Notes under the pieces: model-generated | What the model was told of the DNA's origin: nothing | Databases searched by the model: none | What the model saw: only the letters and a program-made list of their open reading frames with translations | Assembly: GCA_020846995.1 (NCBI GenBank) | Contig: JADLCV010000001.1 | Location: forward strand, 1 to 37,121 | DNA length: 37,121 nt | From: Paracoccaceae bacterium | GTDB lineage: Bacteria > Pseudomonadota > Alphaproteobacteria > Rhodobacterales > Rhodobacteraceae | Reading direction: 5' to 3' | In this document: piece by piece, positions 1 to 9,334 of the stretch | Layout: every line of letters begins with the position of its first letter | How positions within the stretch are numbered: position 1 is the stretch's first letter | Position numbers and translations under genes: made by a program

Positions 1-80
1 CGCTGATGCAGCGCCGCGACCGTTCGCTCTCGCCCGCGGCCCGGCAGTTCCGCGACTTCCTGCTCCGGTCGTGCCGCTGA
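1..80 (+). CDS. LysR-type regulator, 3' end only
   Basis: Only the last 25 codons are in the window. The reading frame beginning at base 3 gives a peptide ending RDRSLSPAARQFRDFLLRSCR. The string LSPAARxFxDFL is typical of the extreme C-terminus of LysR-family regulators, where the last helix of the effector-binding domain closes. The gene would run rightward and converge on the aminotransferase gene. A strong hairpin follows the stop codon within ten bases. Its DNA-binding domain lies outside the window, so its targets cannot be inferred; the neighbouring hyu operon is a reasonable candidate by proximity only. Confidence 0.65.
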   Translation, partial: LMQRRDRSLSPAARQFRDFLLRSCR

Positions 81-85
81 CGGCG

Positions 86-121
86 CCCCCGGGCTTCGGG
101 CCCGAAGGCGGCGCCCGGGGG
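86..121 (+). terminator. Terminator-like hairpin after the partial lysR gene
   Basis: CCCCCGGGC at 86-94 pairs perfectly with GCCCGGGGG at 113-121. The enclosed loop itself contains the perfect palindrome TTCGGGCCCGAA (95-106). It starts six bases after the stop codon at 80. No T-run follows, so it may act with Rho or simply as an mRNA 3'-end barrier between the convergent genes. Confidence 0.45.
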
Positions 122-305
122 GCCGGAGTGCCGCGAGGAGGGCGAGGCTTCTGCCGCCACCGCTCCGACGACGACGACGCGGGCCGGCCTGCGGGCGCGC
201 CATCCTTGCGGTGCCGCGACCGCTGGCCCTGCGCCGGAGGAAGTCCTCGGGACGGCGCGGCGGGCCCGCCGGCCACCCTCCATGCGGCCCTTCGGGACCG
301 ACGAG

Positions 306-1520
306 CTAGACGCGGTAGCGGTCGACGAGCGTCGTCAGCCGCCGACAGGCCGCGACGGCCGCCCCGTGATCCTGCGAGAAGTTCAGGCGCACGCAGTCTT
401 GCGAGAAGGGGCCGAACTCGGTCCCGGGCGTCACGATCACGCCGGCCTGCCGCCGCAGGATCCGGACGAACTCGGGTCCCGACACGGCGAGCTTCGGGAG
501 GCTCGGGAAGATGTAGCTTCCCGCCTCGCTGGGGCGGATTCCGACGCCCGCGCACGTGCCGAAGACCGTCAGCAGATCATCGCGGATCGCCTCATGGGCG
601 CGGATTCGCTGGTCCAGCCACCCTTCCGGTTCGTTGAACCAGGTCCGCAGCACGGCCTGGGCGTAGCCGCCCGCACGCAGAGAGACGATCGCCTGAAGCT
701 TTTCCATGCGGGAGATGATCTCCCGCGCGCCGAAGGCGACGCCCAGACGGTAGCCGCTCAGCGACTCGGTCTTGGACGGCCCCATGATCGTGACGACCCT
801 CTCCGCATCCACGTCCTGCGCCAGGAGATGCGTGTAGCGGACGCCGGAGTAGAGGAGCCGCGAATAGAGCTGATCCACGATGACCGTCACGCCGTGGTGC
901 GACGCGAGCCGGACGATCGCCCCGATTTCCGCCGCCGAATAGACGACTCCGACCGGATTGTTGGGGTTGGAGAAGAGGAAGACCTTCGCGCCGGCCTTGA
1001 ACGCGCTCTCCAGCGCGTCGAGATCGAGGCCCGCGCGGTCGCGACCGGCCAGGTAGTCAAGCCGCACCGGGAGGATTGCGCCCTCGAGGAACTCCACGAG
1101 CTTCCGGTTCGCGAAATAATCGGGCTGGACGATCGCCACCCGGTCCCCGCGCGCCACGGTCGAGGCAACGGCAAGGAACAATGCCCCCTGCGTGCCGGGG
1201 GTGATGATCATGCCGTCGCGACCGTCGATCGCCGTGCCCGTGAAGGCCGAGAGGCGCCCGGCCACGCCCTCGCGCGTGGCGAGATCGCCCCGATACTCGG
1301 TATAGGCCTGACGGCCGCCGGCGGCGACGCCGGCCGAGAAGGCCTCGAACGATCCGGGCGCGGGCGCGAAGGCATCGACGTCACCGTGCGAGAAATCGAC
1401 CGGACGCCCCTCGATGACGTCGCCCCGCAGCGATCCCTCGGCGTCGTCGGCCTGCTGACGCACTTCCTGGCCCGGTGCATGGTCGGTCCCGAGGCGGCTG
1501 AACTTGGAGCGGATCGTCAT
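306..1520 (-). CDS. PLP-dependent class I/II aminotransferase
   Basis: A 404-residue fold-type I aminotransferase (AspC/aromatic aminotransferase superfamily). Visible motifs are SNPNNPVG, the PLP-pyridine Asp in IVDQLYSRLLY, the Schiff-base lysine in GPSKTESLSGYRLG (Lys250), and the C-terminal substrate-carboxylate arginine in CVRLNFSQD. The ATG at 1520 is preferred over a GTG at 1529. It overlaps the hyuB stop as ATGA and has GAGGAG eight bases upstream, implying translational coupling as the third gene of the hyuA-hyuB operon. The substrate cannot be read from sequence. Context (ATP-dependent amide/lactam hydrolysis just upstream) suggests it transaminates the amino acid released by HyuAB or a related product. 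Confidence 0.85.
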   Translation of the reverse strand: MTIRSKFSRLGTDHAPGQEVRQQADDAEGSLRGDVIEGRPVDFSHGDVDAFAPAPGSFEAFSAGVAAGGRQAYTEYRGDLATREGVAGRLSAFTGTAIDGRDGMIITPGTQGALFLAVASTVARGDRVAIVQPDYFANRKLVEFLEGAILPVRLDYLAGRDRAGLDLDALESAFKAGAKVFLFSNPNNPVGVVYSAAEIGAIVRLASHHGVTVIVDQLYSRLLYSGVRYTHLLAQDVDAERVVTIMGPSKTESLSGYRLGVAFGAREIISRMEKLQAIVSLRAGGYAQAVLRTWFNEPEGWLDQRIRAHEAIRDDLLTVFGTCAGVGIRPSEAGSYIFPSLPKLAVSGPEFVRILRRQAGVIVTPGTEFGPFSQDCVRLNFSQDHGAAVAACRRLTTLVDRYRV

Positions 1521-3268
1521 CGAGAGCACTCCTCGCAGGGCTCCGGCAGCGACCGGTCGCCCCCGGGCCGGCCGCCCGGCGCTTCACGCGCCGGGTTGGG
1601 ATAGCTGGCCGCGACGAACTCCGGCGTGAACTTGCCGCTCTCGAGGTCGGCCGCCAGCAGGGCCTCGTCCCGGTCCCGGGGAGGACCATAGCCCCCCGCG
1701 CCCGGCGTTTCCATGACCGCCGCCATGTCCGGCCTCAGGCGGATGCCGCTCGCCTTCGGGGCGAGGCGCCGCTCGCCACCCGACCGGTCGCGGATCACGA
1801 AGCGCCCCGCCTTGCCGGCATCACCGCCGAAGATGCCCCAGGGCCGGTGCCGGAAGCGCTCGCCGACGCCATTGAACTCGCATTCGTGACCGACCGGCCG
1901 GATGGTCCGCCGGATGCCGAGGCCGCCTCGGAACGTTCCTGCCCCGCCCGAGTCCTCGACGAGGGCGTATTCCTCGACCCGCAGGGGATACTCGAGTTCG
2001 ATCGCCTCGACGGGAAGGTTCGAGGTATTGGTGATGTTGACCTGGACCCCGTCCTTGCCGTCCTTGGTCGCCCGTGCTCCCATGCCGCCGCCCAGCGTCT
2101 CGAGATAGACATACTGGCGTCGGGTCCGGGGATCGATCCCGGCGAAGACGGCACTGGTATTGGCTCCGTTCGCGGCCCCGATCGCGCGCGCCGGCAAGGC
2201 CCTGGCGAGGGCGCCGATGACGACGTCGACCACGCGCTGGCAGGTATTCGCGCGCAGGGCCACGGCGGCCGGCGAGACGCAGTTGACGAACGACCCGAGC
2301 GGAGCGACGAGTTCGACGGCATCGAAGATGCCCTGGTTGTTGGGCACCTCCGGATCGAGCAGCGCCTTCAGCGAGAAGCAGACGGCCGATTGCGTGGCAT
2401 TGAAGGTCAGGTTGAAGTTGCCGGGCACCTGGGCGTCCGTGCCCTCGAAGTCGAAGACGATCCTCTCGCCCGATTTGCGGATCACGAGGTTGATGCGGAT
2501 GTCCTCGGTCCCCGCGCCGTCGTCGTCCATGACGTCCGCGAAGGCATACTCGCCGTCCGGCAGCCGCGATATGGCATCGCGCATGCGGCGGTTGGTCCGC
2601 TCGACGATCTGGTCGAAGACCTCCTCGACATAGCCCGGACCGCTCGCAGCCATGAGCTCCCGCAGCCGGCGCTCGCCGAGCCTCGCGGCCGCGATCTGGG
2701 CGTTGAGGTCGCCCTTGCGCTCCTCCGGCAGCCGCATGTTGAGCAGCAGCAGGCGCATCATGTCGTCCTGGAGCACACCCCTGCTGAAGAGGCGGACGAT
2801 CGGGATCCGAAGGCCCTCCTTGTAGATCTCGTCAAGCCCGCCGGACATCGAGCCGATGGCGGCCCCGCCCACGTCGGCATGATGGACGATGTTGGCGACG
2901 AAGCCGACCAGACGGCCGTCCCCGAACACCGGGATGGCCAGGTTGATGTCGGGCAGGTGGGTCCCGCCGGCGACATGGGGATCGTTGCCGATGAAGATGT
3001 CGTCGGGCGCTATGGTCTCGCCGTACTGGGCGAGGATCCTGGTCATCAATCCCGCCATGGAGGCGAGATGGATCGGCAGCGCGTTCTCGGCCTGGACGAT
3101 CAGCCGGCCCCGCGCGTCGGCAATTGCCGTCGAATGATCGTGCCGTTCCTTGATGTTGGTCGAGAATGCGCTGCGCATGATCGTGAGGAAGCATTCGTCG
3201 GCGATCGAGCGCAGGCCGTTCCAGCTGATCTCGAGCGCAATCGGATCGATGACGTTCGCCTCAGGCAT
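1517..3268 (-). CDS. hyuB: Hydantoinase B / oxoprolinase beta family (HyuB)
   Basis: A 583-residue protein with the typical length and motifs of the HyuB family (N-methylhydantoinase beta, 5-oxoprolinase C-terminal half, acetone carboxylase alpha): IKERHDHSTAI near residue 40, GNDPHVAGGTHLPDI near 92, then HHADVGG and GGLDEIYKEGLRIP. With HyuA it forms an ATP-dependent cytoplasmic enzyme that opens cyclic amides such as N-methylhydantoin or 5-oxoproline, or carboxylates ketones. Sequence alone does not decide which. Its ATG (3266-3268) lies inside the end of hyuA, an eight-base overlap, so the two subunits are almost certainly translated together. Confidence 0.9.
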   Translation of the reverse strand: MPEANVIDPIALEISWNGLRSIADECFLTIMRSAFSTNIKERHDHSTAIADARGRLIVQAENALPIHLASMAGLMTRILAQYGETIAPDDIFIGNDPHVAGGTHLPDINLAIPVFGDGRLVGFVANIVHHADVGGAAIGSMSGGLDEIYKEGLRIPIVRLFSRGVLQDDMMRLLLLNMRLPEERKGDLNAQIAAARLGERRLRELMAASGPGYVEEVFDQIVERTNRRMRDAISRLPDGEYAFADVMDDDGAGTEDIRINLVIRKSGERIVFDFEGTDAQVPGNFNLTFNATQSAVCFSLKALLDPEVPNNQGIFDAVELVAPLGSFVNCVSPAAVALRANTCQRVVDVVIGALARALPARAIGAANGANTSAVFAGIDPRTRRQYVYLETLGGGMGARATKDGKDGVQVNITNTSNLPVEAIELEYPLRVEEYALVEDSGGAGTFRGGLGIRRTIRPVGHECEFNGVGERFRHRPWGIFGGDAGKAGRFVIRDRSGGERRLAPKASGIRLRPDMAAVMETPGAGGYGPPRDRDEALLAADLESGKFTPEFVAASYPNPAREAPGGRPGGDRSLPEPCEECSR

Positions 3269-5315
3269 CGTCGAGCTCCAGGATCAGGTTGAGCACAGGG
3301 TCCACGGTCATCGTCGCCGAGGGCGGCACGAGGGTGGTGGCGTCGAACTGGGTGATGATCGCCGGTCCTCGCAGGGCGAAGCCGATTTCCAGCGTGCTTC
3401 GCGCATAGATCGGTGTCGATCTGGGTTGGTCCTCGTCGAACCAGACGTCGTGGTGCTCGACCGGGGTGCCCGGGCCGACGGGAGCGGCGACGGTGGCGGT
3501 CGCCTGCCGAAGGCGCGCCACGGCCTTCATCCGGATGTTCACGATCTCGACCGGGGCGTCCCGGTCGACGTGCCCGTAGCTCCTCAGATGCTCGGCGAAG
3601 AACGCCTCCTTCAGTGCACCGGCCTCAAGCGGCGGCGGCGGCGCGCCGGTGATCCTCTCGAGCGTCACGGAAAGCTCGTAGTTCTGCCCGACATGTCGCA
3701 TGTCCAGCGTCAGCACGCGATGGGCGCGCTCTGCCCCCGCCGCCTCCGCCGCGATCCACGCCCGCGCCTGCTGGTCGAGCTCGGCCACCGCCCGGTCGAT
3801 CGCCGACAGGTCGCCGTCGAGCGGCGTCCGGCAGGTGACGACGTAGTTCTCCTGCAAGTCGGCGTCGAGCAACCCGGCGGCGCAGAGGATCCCCGGCGCC
3901 GGCGGCACGACGACGCGCCGGATGCCCAGCGACCGTGCGACATCCGTTGCATGCAGCCCTCCGGCGCCGCCGAAGGCCATCAGCGCGAAATGGCGCGGAT
4001 CGTAGCCCTTCTCGGTGGAGACGGCGCGGATTGCGCGCATCATGTTCGACGACGCGATGCCGCAGATCCCCAGGGCGGCCTTGACCGCCGAGATCCCGAG
4101 CGGCTCGGCGACCGTCCTGATGGCCTCGAGGGCCCTGCCGGGATCCATGGAAAGCTCGCCGCCGGCGAGCTGATCGGGCAACCGTCCGAGAACCACGTTC
4201 GCGTCGGACACGGTCGGCCGGTCGCCCCCGCGGCCGAAGCAGGCCGGCCCCGGGACCGCACCGGCGCTCTCCGGGCCGACCTTGAGCAGACCGTCGGGGC
4301 CGATGAAGGCGATCGAGCCGCCGCCGGCGCCGACCGTGTGGATATCGACCATCGGCAGGCGAATGCGGAAGCCGGCGATGTCGCGGATGTGCGCGACCTC
4401 GGTCTGTCCGCCGCGGATGAGGCAGACATCGGTGCTGGTTCCGCCGATATCGAGGGTGATGATGTTCCGGATCCGGGCGGCAGCCCCGGCCGCCGCCGCC
4501 CCGACCGCTCCCGCCGCCGGCCCGGAGAGGGCCGTGCGGACGGGGAATTCGGACGCCTTGTCGGCCGACATGAGGCCGCCGCTCGACTGGAAGATGCCGA
4601 ACCGCGCGGCCGGCGCGACGCCGGCGACGGCGTTCTTCAGGCGCTTCATGTAGCGCCCGACTTCCGGTTGCAGGAAGGCGTTGATCAGGGTCGTCGAGAA
4701 CCGTTCGTATTCGCGGAATTCCGGCTGCACCTCGCTCGAGACCGAGATGCTGAGTTCGGGCATGGCGGCGCGGATGGCGTCGGCGAGGCGCTGTTCGTGG
4801 ACGGGGTTGAGGAACGAGAAGAGGAGGCAGATGGCGATGCTCTCGGCTTTCGGGCCGCGGGCGAGCTCGGCCACGACGCGGTCGATCTCGGCCGCGGTCA
4901 GGGGCGTGATGATCTCTCCCCGGGGGCCGATGCGCTCGGTCACCTCAAGCCGGTTGCTGCGGGCGACGAGCGGCGGGGGGGCATCGACCTGGAGGTCGTA
5001 GATCATCGGGCGGACCTGCCGCCCGATCTCGACGAGGTCGCGAAACCCCCTCGTCGTGATCATCCGGATGGTCGCGCCCCGGCGCTGCAGGAGCGCGTTC
5101 GTCGCCACCGTGGTGCCATGGGCGAAGCGGACGATGTCGGCACCGGCGATCCCGGCCTTCGCCTGCAACTCCCCGAGGCCGTGGAGAATGGCCCGCGAGG
5201 GGTCGTCGGGGGTGGAGGGGCGCTTGTGGATGCGCACCGCCCCGGTCTCGAGGTTGCGGGCCGAGAAATCCGTAAAGGTTCCGCCGACGTCGACGCCGAC
5301 AATCCAGCCCGCCAT
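3261..5315 (-). CDS. hyuA: Hydantoinase A / oxoprolinase alpha family (HyuA)
   Basis: A 684-residue ASKHA-fold ATPase subunit. It carries the N-terminal phosphate loop GVDVGGTFTD (residues 7-16), a second phosphate loop DIGGTSTDV near residue 288, and the adenosine-site string FGGAGGLHATDVA near residue 447. The family activates an amide or carbonyl oxygen by phosphorylation, and HyuB then completes hydrolysis. The start at 5315 (MAGWIVG) fits the family N-terminus and has GAGAAGAGC just upstream; an in-frame extension to 5390 runs through the promoter and is rejected. It is the first gene of hyuA-hyuB-aminotransferase. Its promoter and 5' end are duplicated in inverted orientation near 11.1-11.4 kb. 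Substrate: N-methylhydantoin is favoured by the sarcosine oxidase genes nearby, but 5-oxoproline is possible. Confidence 0.9.
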   Translation of the reverse strand: MAGWIVGVDVGGTFTDFSARNLETGAVRIHKRPSTPDDPSRAILHGLGELQAKAGIAGADIVRFAHGTTVATNALLQRRGATIRMITTRGFRDLVEIGRQVRPMIYDLQVDAPPPLVARSNRLEVTERIGPRGEIITPLTAAEIDRVVAELARGPKAESIAICLLFSFLNPVHEQRLADAIRAAMPELSISVSSEVQPEFREYERFSTTLINAFLQPEVGRYMKRLKNAVAGVAPAARFGIFQSSGGLMSADKASEFPVRTALSGPAAGAVGAAAAGAAARIRNIITLDIGGTSTDVCLIRGGQTEVAHIRDIAGFRIRLPMVDIHTVGAGGGSIAFIGPDGLLKVGPESAGAVPGPACFGRGGDRPTVSDANVVLGRLPDQLAGGELSMDPGRALEAIRTVAEPLGISAVKAALGICGIASSNMMRAIRAVSTEKGYDPRHFALMAFGGAGGLHATDVARSLGIRRVVVPPAPGILCAAGLLDADLQENYVVTCRTPLDGDLSAIDRAVAELDQQARAWIAAEAAGAERAHRVLTLDMRHVGQNYELSVTLERITGAPPPPLEAGALKEAFFAEHLRSYGHVDRDAPVEIVNIRMKAVARLRQATATVAAPVGPGTPVEHHDVWFDEDQPRSTPIYARSTLEIGFALRGPAIITQFDATTLVPPSATMTVDPVLNLILELDDA

Positions 5316-5423
5316 GCTCTTCTCTCGCTGCATCCAGGCGCGGTCGAGGTGCGCAGGGATTTCAGTATCCAATATGCATACCAAAGTCAAGGGGGAAACC
5401 TGGCTCCCGCAGTGCGCGATCGC
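4960..5423 (-). repeat. Source copy of an inverted duplication (hyuA promoter and 5' end)
   Basis: This stretch covers about 110 bp upstream of hyuA and its first ~118 codons. It reappears in opposite orientation at 11070-11381, minus an internal 153 bp. Over the second aligned part (~190 bp of coding sequence) I count about five substitutions and one inserted C, so near 97 percent identity. Confidence 0.85.
5365..5390 (-). promoter_or_regulatory. hyuA promoter with palindromic operator (site A)
   Basis: On the minus strand, TTGACT (5390-5385) is a good -35 element. Three bases later comes the near-perfect palindrome GTATGCA-ATA/TAT-TGGATAC (5381-5365), whose end supplies a -10-like GATACT. 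The operator thus fills the spacer and -10, a repressor-type arrangement. The identical half-sites recur at 10797-10813 and 11112-11128. Confidence 0.6.
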
Positions 5424-5492
5424 CGGCCGGGGGCCGGGGCGGCAAGGGACGACGGCGCGGAGGGGTCCGGCCCTCCCGGCGCCCGCGGCCCT

Positions 5493-6266
5493 TCAGGCGA
5501 TGGCGACGCCGCGGTCGGCCACGATGCGGCGGACCGAGCCCGTGGCTGAGGCCGGCGCATAGGCGCCGCTCACCCCGCCCAGCGACCGCGACGTCACCCC
5601 GATGTCCCAGGCGAGGCCAGGGCCGGAGACCTCGATGCGGTGCTCCATGCTTGCCAGCCCCGGAACGGCGACGATCCGGCTCGCCGTCCGGTCGAAACCG
5701 ATCCCCGCCAGTGCCACCGCGGCATGGACGTTGACGTTGCGCGGAAAGCGGCGGCAGGCCTCGCGCGCCGTCCCCTCGAACACGGGGCCCGCCGCGTCCG
5801 CGTCCAGCCCAAGGCTCCGGCCGCTCTTGGTCGTCGTCACCCGGACGCTCTCGAGCAGATCGCGCCCGTCGCTGAGCCCGTCGAGGCCGAGGATCGCCCC
5901 GTGGGGAAGATAGCAGCGATGCCCCGTCCGCTCGGTCACTGCCCGCACCGCGGCTTCCAGGGCGCGATCGGCCCAGGCGGTGCAACTGAAGGCGCAGAGG
6001 TCGCTGCGTTCGAGGATGGCGGGGGCAAAGCGCGACAGGACGTCCGGGACGGCAGCCTCGACGACGAGGTCGACGGGCCGGGAAAGGGCTTCCTGCGGAT
6101 CGGTGAACCAGGCCACCCCGGACCCGACGGCGGCCGGCGGCCTCTCGCCCCGGGCCGTCACGATGTAGTCGATCGCGGCAATCCCGGACTCCGTCACATC
6201 CCGGATGACTGCCTGGCCGATCGTCCCGGCGCCGATCATGCCGATCCGGGAGGGGTCGCGCCTCAT
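5493..6266 (-). CDS. L-aspartate dehydrogenase-like protein (NadX/DUF108 family)
   Basis: A 257-residue NAD(P)-dependent oxidoreductase. It has an N-terminal Rossmann motif RIGMIGAGTIGQAV (from residue 8) and the family string NVNVHAAVALAGIGFD. His181 in that string corresponds to the catalytic histidine of aspartate dehydrogenases. The family converts L-aspartate to iminoaspartate/oxaloacetate with ammonia release, or feeds NAD synthesis. No nadA or nadC is nearby, so a catabolic dehydrogenase role on an imported amino acid is more likely. The ATG at 6266 has GGAGAGG five bases upstream; the upstream in-frame extension lacks homology. It is the last gene of the importer operon, 148 bp after the permease. 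Confidence 0.8.
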   Translation of the reverse strand: MRRDPSRIGMIGAGTIGQAVIRDVTESGIAAIDYIVTARGERPPAAVGSGVAWFTDPQEALSRPVDLVVEAAVPDVLSRFAPAILERSDLCAFSCTAWADRALEAAVRAVTERTGHRCYLPHGAILGLDGLSDGRDLLESVRVTTTKSGRSLGLDADAAGPVFEGTAREACRRFPRNVNVHAAVALAGIGFDRTASRIVAVPGLASMEHRIEVSGPGLAWDIGVTSRSLGGVSGAYAPASATGSVRRIVADRGVAIA

Positions 6267-6414
6267 CGCGGCCTCTCCGCCCGGTCCGGGATGAACCGGG
6301 GCCAGCGGCATCGGCCTTGACCGGGCGGGGCCGTCCCCGTCAGGCCATGCCATCGGTCCGGCGGACGTCCGTCCCGATCGCGCGGGCATGGTCGCGGCGG
6401 CGGCATCGACGCTC

Positions 6415-8139
6415 TCATCGGCGACGGAAGAAGGGCAGCGCGATGAACGGCAGGATCATGATCATGGTCGAGACGGCCGCGATCTGCGGGTCGATCTGGT
6501 ACTGGATGATCAGCCAGATCTGTTGCGGCAGGGTCTGCAGCGTCACGCCGGCGACGAAACTGGTGATGACGATCTCGTCGAAGGAATGGATGAAGGAAAA
6601 GATCCCCGCCGCCAGGATGCCGGGCGCCACCAGCGGCAGGACGACGCGGAACATCGTCCTCAGACGGCTTGCCCCGAGGCTCGCCGATGCCATCTCGAGC
6701 CTCCGGTCGAGGCCCATGAAGGTGCCCGAGAGGATGATGACGACATAGGCCAGCGACCCCGGCGTATGGGCCAGCAACACCCCCGGGACCGAGCCGATGA
6801 TCCCCCATGCCGCAAACACCTTGTAGATGCCGACCGCCGCCACGACCGAGGGGATGATCATCGGCGCCAGGATCAGCGTGTAGAGGAACTGGCTGCCGCG
6901 GATGTTGCCCCGCACGAGCGCGTAGGACGCCGTGATGCCGAGGAACAGCGCCAGCAACGAGCTGCTGATCGCGATCCAGAAGCTCGTGATCGCGGCATTC
7001 GTCATCGTCCGGTTGGCGAAGAACGTCTTGTACCAGCGCAGCGACCAGGACTCGGGGGGAAAGCCCAGCGTGTCCTCCCCGGTGAACGACATGATGACCA
7101 CGACGACCGAGGGCAGGATGAGAAACAGCAGCGTCAGGATGGAAAACGCATACCACAGCACATGGAAGGGAAGCGCGTGGCGGGCGCTCCTGCCGATGTT
7201 GCGATCCCAGAGCCACCGCTGCAGGCCGGCCATCGGACCTGCATTGCCGACGGCCTTGGCCATCCGGCTCGGCAGCGACGCCCGCCTCTCTCCACCGCTC
7301 GAGCCCTGGGCGCCCCCCTTCACCATTCCCCCGAGCCCGCCGCCGAGGAAGGCATAGACGATGATCGTCGCCGCCAGCAGGATCACCGAGATCGCCGAGG
7401 CGTAGCCGAAGTCCAAGAGGCTCTCGACAAGCTTGGCAATGATGTTCGAGAGCATCAGGTCCCGCGGGCTGCCAAGCGCGGCCGGCGTGATGTAGAAGCC
7501 GAGCGAAATCGCGAAGACCAGGATGCAGCCGGCCCTCACGCCGGGCAGCGTCTGGGGCAGGAACACCTCAAGGAAGGATCGCAGCGGCCCGCCGCCGAGG
7601 GCCTTCGCGGCCCGCATCTGCTCCGGATTCATGCCGTGGACGACGGCATAGATCGGCAGGACCATGGCCGGCAGCACGAGATGGACCATGCCGACCAGGG
7701 CGCCGAAGGTCGAGTAGAGCAACGGCAGCGGCCGGTCGATGATGCCGACGCCGAGCAGGGCGCTGTTGATCAGGCCGTGGTCGCTGAGCAGGATCATCCA
7801 CGCATAGGTCCTGACGAGGAGGCTCGTCAGGTAGGGGAGGATCACGCAGACGAGCAGATAGCTGCGCCCCGCCTTCGCCATCCGGCTGAGGAAGACCGCC
7901 AGGGGATAGCCGAGCACGCGGCAGGTGACCGTCACCAGTCCTGCGTAGAGGAAGGTGCGAAGGCCGACCCGGAGCATGGTTTCGTTCGCCAGAAACCGCT
8001 CGTAGTTCGCGGCCGAGAGGTTCGGCGCATTGACGCTGAGCCCGGCGATGAAGGCGAGAGGGAAATAGAACAGGATAAGCAGGAAGAGCAAGGCCGGCAG
8101 GATCATGGCCTTGTTCAGTCTCGAGGAGGTGGTGTCCAT
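6415..8139 (-). CDS. Fused two-domain ABC permease (PotB-PotC type)
   Basis: A 574-residue membrane protein with two binding-protein-dependent transport permease domains in one chain, where polyamine-type systems usually have separate PotB and PotC. Each half ends in an EAA-like loop: EQMRAAKALGGGPLRSFLEV in the first and EMASASLGASRLRTMFRVV in the second. A hydrophilic linker (GGMVKGGAQGSSGGERR, near residues 275-300) joins them. Many hydrophobic segments, for example the one starting MILPALLFLLILFYFPLAF, span the inner membrane. The ATG at 8139 is preferred because the in-frame upstream stretch overlaps the binding-protein gene and is unrelated to permeases. It works with the ATPase and binding protein encoded upstream. 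Confidence 0.88.
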   Translation of the reverse strand: MDTTSSRLNKAMILPALLFLLILFYFPLAFIAGLSVNAPNLSAANYERFLANETMLRVGLRTFLYAGLVTVTCRVLGYPLAVFLSRMAKAGRSYLLVCVILPYLTSLLVRTYAWMILLSDHGLINSALLGVGIIDRPLPLLYSTFGALVGMVHLVLPAMVLPIYAVVHGMNPEQMRAAKALGGGPLRSFLEVFLPQTLPGVRAGCILVFAISLGFYITPAALGSPRDLMLSNIIAKLVESLLDFGYASAISVILLAATIIVYAFLGGGLGGMVKGGAQGSSGGERRASLPSRMAKAVGNAGPMAGLQRWLWDRNIGRSARHALPFHVLWYAFSILTLLFLILPSVVVVIMSFTGEDTLGFPPESWSLRWYKTFFANRTMTNAAITSFWIAISSSLLALFLGITASYALVRGNIRGSQFLYTLILAPMIIPSVVAAVGIYKVFAAWGIIGSVPGVLLAHTPGSLAYVVIILSGTFMGLDRRLEMASASLGASRLRTMFRVVLPLVAPGILAAGIFSFIHSFDEIVITSFVAGVTLQTLPQQIWLIIQYQIDPQIAAVSTMIMILPFIALPFFRRR

Positions 8140-8179
8140 GTCCTGCTTATCCCGCGCTTGGCGACCGCTCAGCCGGTGG

Positions 8180-9247
8180 CTACTTGATGATCCATTCCTG
8201 CCAGCGCTCGAGGATGCGTTCGGAGTTGCTCTTGCCGTCGGGCCCGACCGCCGCATACCAGCCCGCGTCCATCGGATAGGCCATCTTGATGTTGTCGGGC
8301 GCGGTGATGAGCGAGGAGGCGAGATCCGCAGGGAGATGCTCGAACGCCGTGCGGTTCGGGGGCGAGTAGCCCATGATCTTCGTCATCGTCGCCTGGTTCG
8401 CCCCGCGCGTGGCGAATTCCACGAACCTCTGTGCTTCCGTCACATGGGCAGCACCCTTGGGGATCGCCCAGTAGCTCGCATAGTAGCGGGCGCCGTTGAA
8501 GGTGAAGGCGATCGGCTTGCCGGCCTTCTGAAGTGCCACGATCCGGCCGTCGAAGCTGAGCCCCATGTCGACGATCCCGGCATTGAACATCTGCTGGGCC
8601 TCGCTCGCGCTTTCCCACCACTTGCGGATGTGCGGCTTGATCTCGTCAAGCTTCCGGAAGGCGCGATCGACGTCGAGCGGGTAGATCTGGTCCAGCGGCA
8701 CGCCATCGGCGACCAGCGCCTCGGGCAGCGACGAGGTGCCGATATAGGGCACCATCAGGGTTCGCGTGCCGGGGAAGTCCTCGACGTTCCAGAAGTCGGC
8801 CCAGCTCTGGGGGCGCTTTCCCTCGGGCAGGGTCTCGGTGTTGTAGGCGAGCACGAGGCCGTTGACGATCGCGGCCACCCCCCATTCGGGCCGGAACTGG
8901 GGAGCGAGACCCTCGAGTTCCTTGGCGTCGTAGATGCTGTAGTCGATCGGGGTCATGGCCCCGGCCTGCCAGAGCTGAAGGCCAAAACCCAGTGACGTCA
9001 GGGCGACGTCGAAATCGACGGTGTTCGTCTCGACGGCCAGCGACCACTTCGGAAACGGCATCTCGGATTTCACGGCATTGACCGTGATGCCCGTTTCCGC
9101 CTCGAACGGCTTGACGAAGGCCTCGATCACCGCGTCGGCGAACGCGCCGCCGCTCACGAACACGTTCAGGGCCTGGGCGGGGGCCTGACCCACCGACAGG
9201 CCGACCAGCGAAGCGGCCAGGGCGGCGGCTCGCAGAGATGGCTTCAT
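8180..9247 (-). CDS. Periplasmic substrate-binding protein, PotD/spermidine-putrescine type
   Basis: A 355-residue binding protein with a signal peptide (hydrophobic AAALAASLVGLSV, cleavage likely after APAQA). The mature protein has the extracellular solute-binding family 1/PotD layout: LNVFVSGGAFADAVIEAFVK near the start, then FDVALTSLG, and YNTETLPEGKRPQSWADFWN in the hinge region. The Shine-Dalgarno AAGGAGG lies eight bases before the ATG. It captures the ligand for the fused permease. The ligand could be a polyamine, an amino acid derivative or a small cationic compound; the hyu and sox genes hint at a guanidino or hydantoin-like nitrogen compound, which is inference. Confidence 0.88.
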   Translation of the reverse strand: MKPSLRAAALAASLVGLSVGQAPAQALNVFVSGGAFADAVIEAFVKPFEAETGITVNAVKSEMPFPKWSLAVETNTVDFDVALTSLGFGLQLWQAGAMTPIDYSIYDAKELEGLAPQFRPEWGVAAIVNGLVLAYNTETLPEGKRPQSWADFWNVEDFPGTRTLMVPYIGTSSLPEALVADGVPLDQIYPLDVDRAFRKLDEIKPHIRKWWESASEAQQMFNAGIVDMGLSFDGRIVALQKAGKPIAFTFNGARYYASYWAIPKGAAHVTEAQRFVEFATRGANQATMTKIMGYSPPNRTAFEHLPADLASSLITAPDNIKMAYPMDAGWYAAVGPDGKSNSERILERWQEWIIK

Positions 9248-9334
9248 TGTCGTCCTCCTTGGTTGACGGCATTCATGCGACGCAGGGTGCCCGATGCTCT
9301 CGCCGCCTCCGGCGGATGCGGGCGAGGCTGGGCC

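Noticed and set aside
3150..5549. A 799-codon open frame on the plus strand
   Set aside because: Antisense shadow of hyuA; no recognisable motif.
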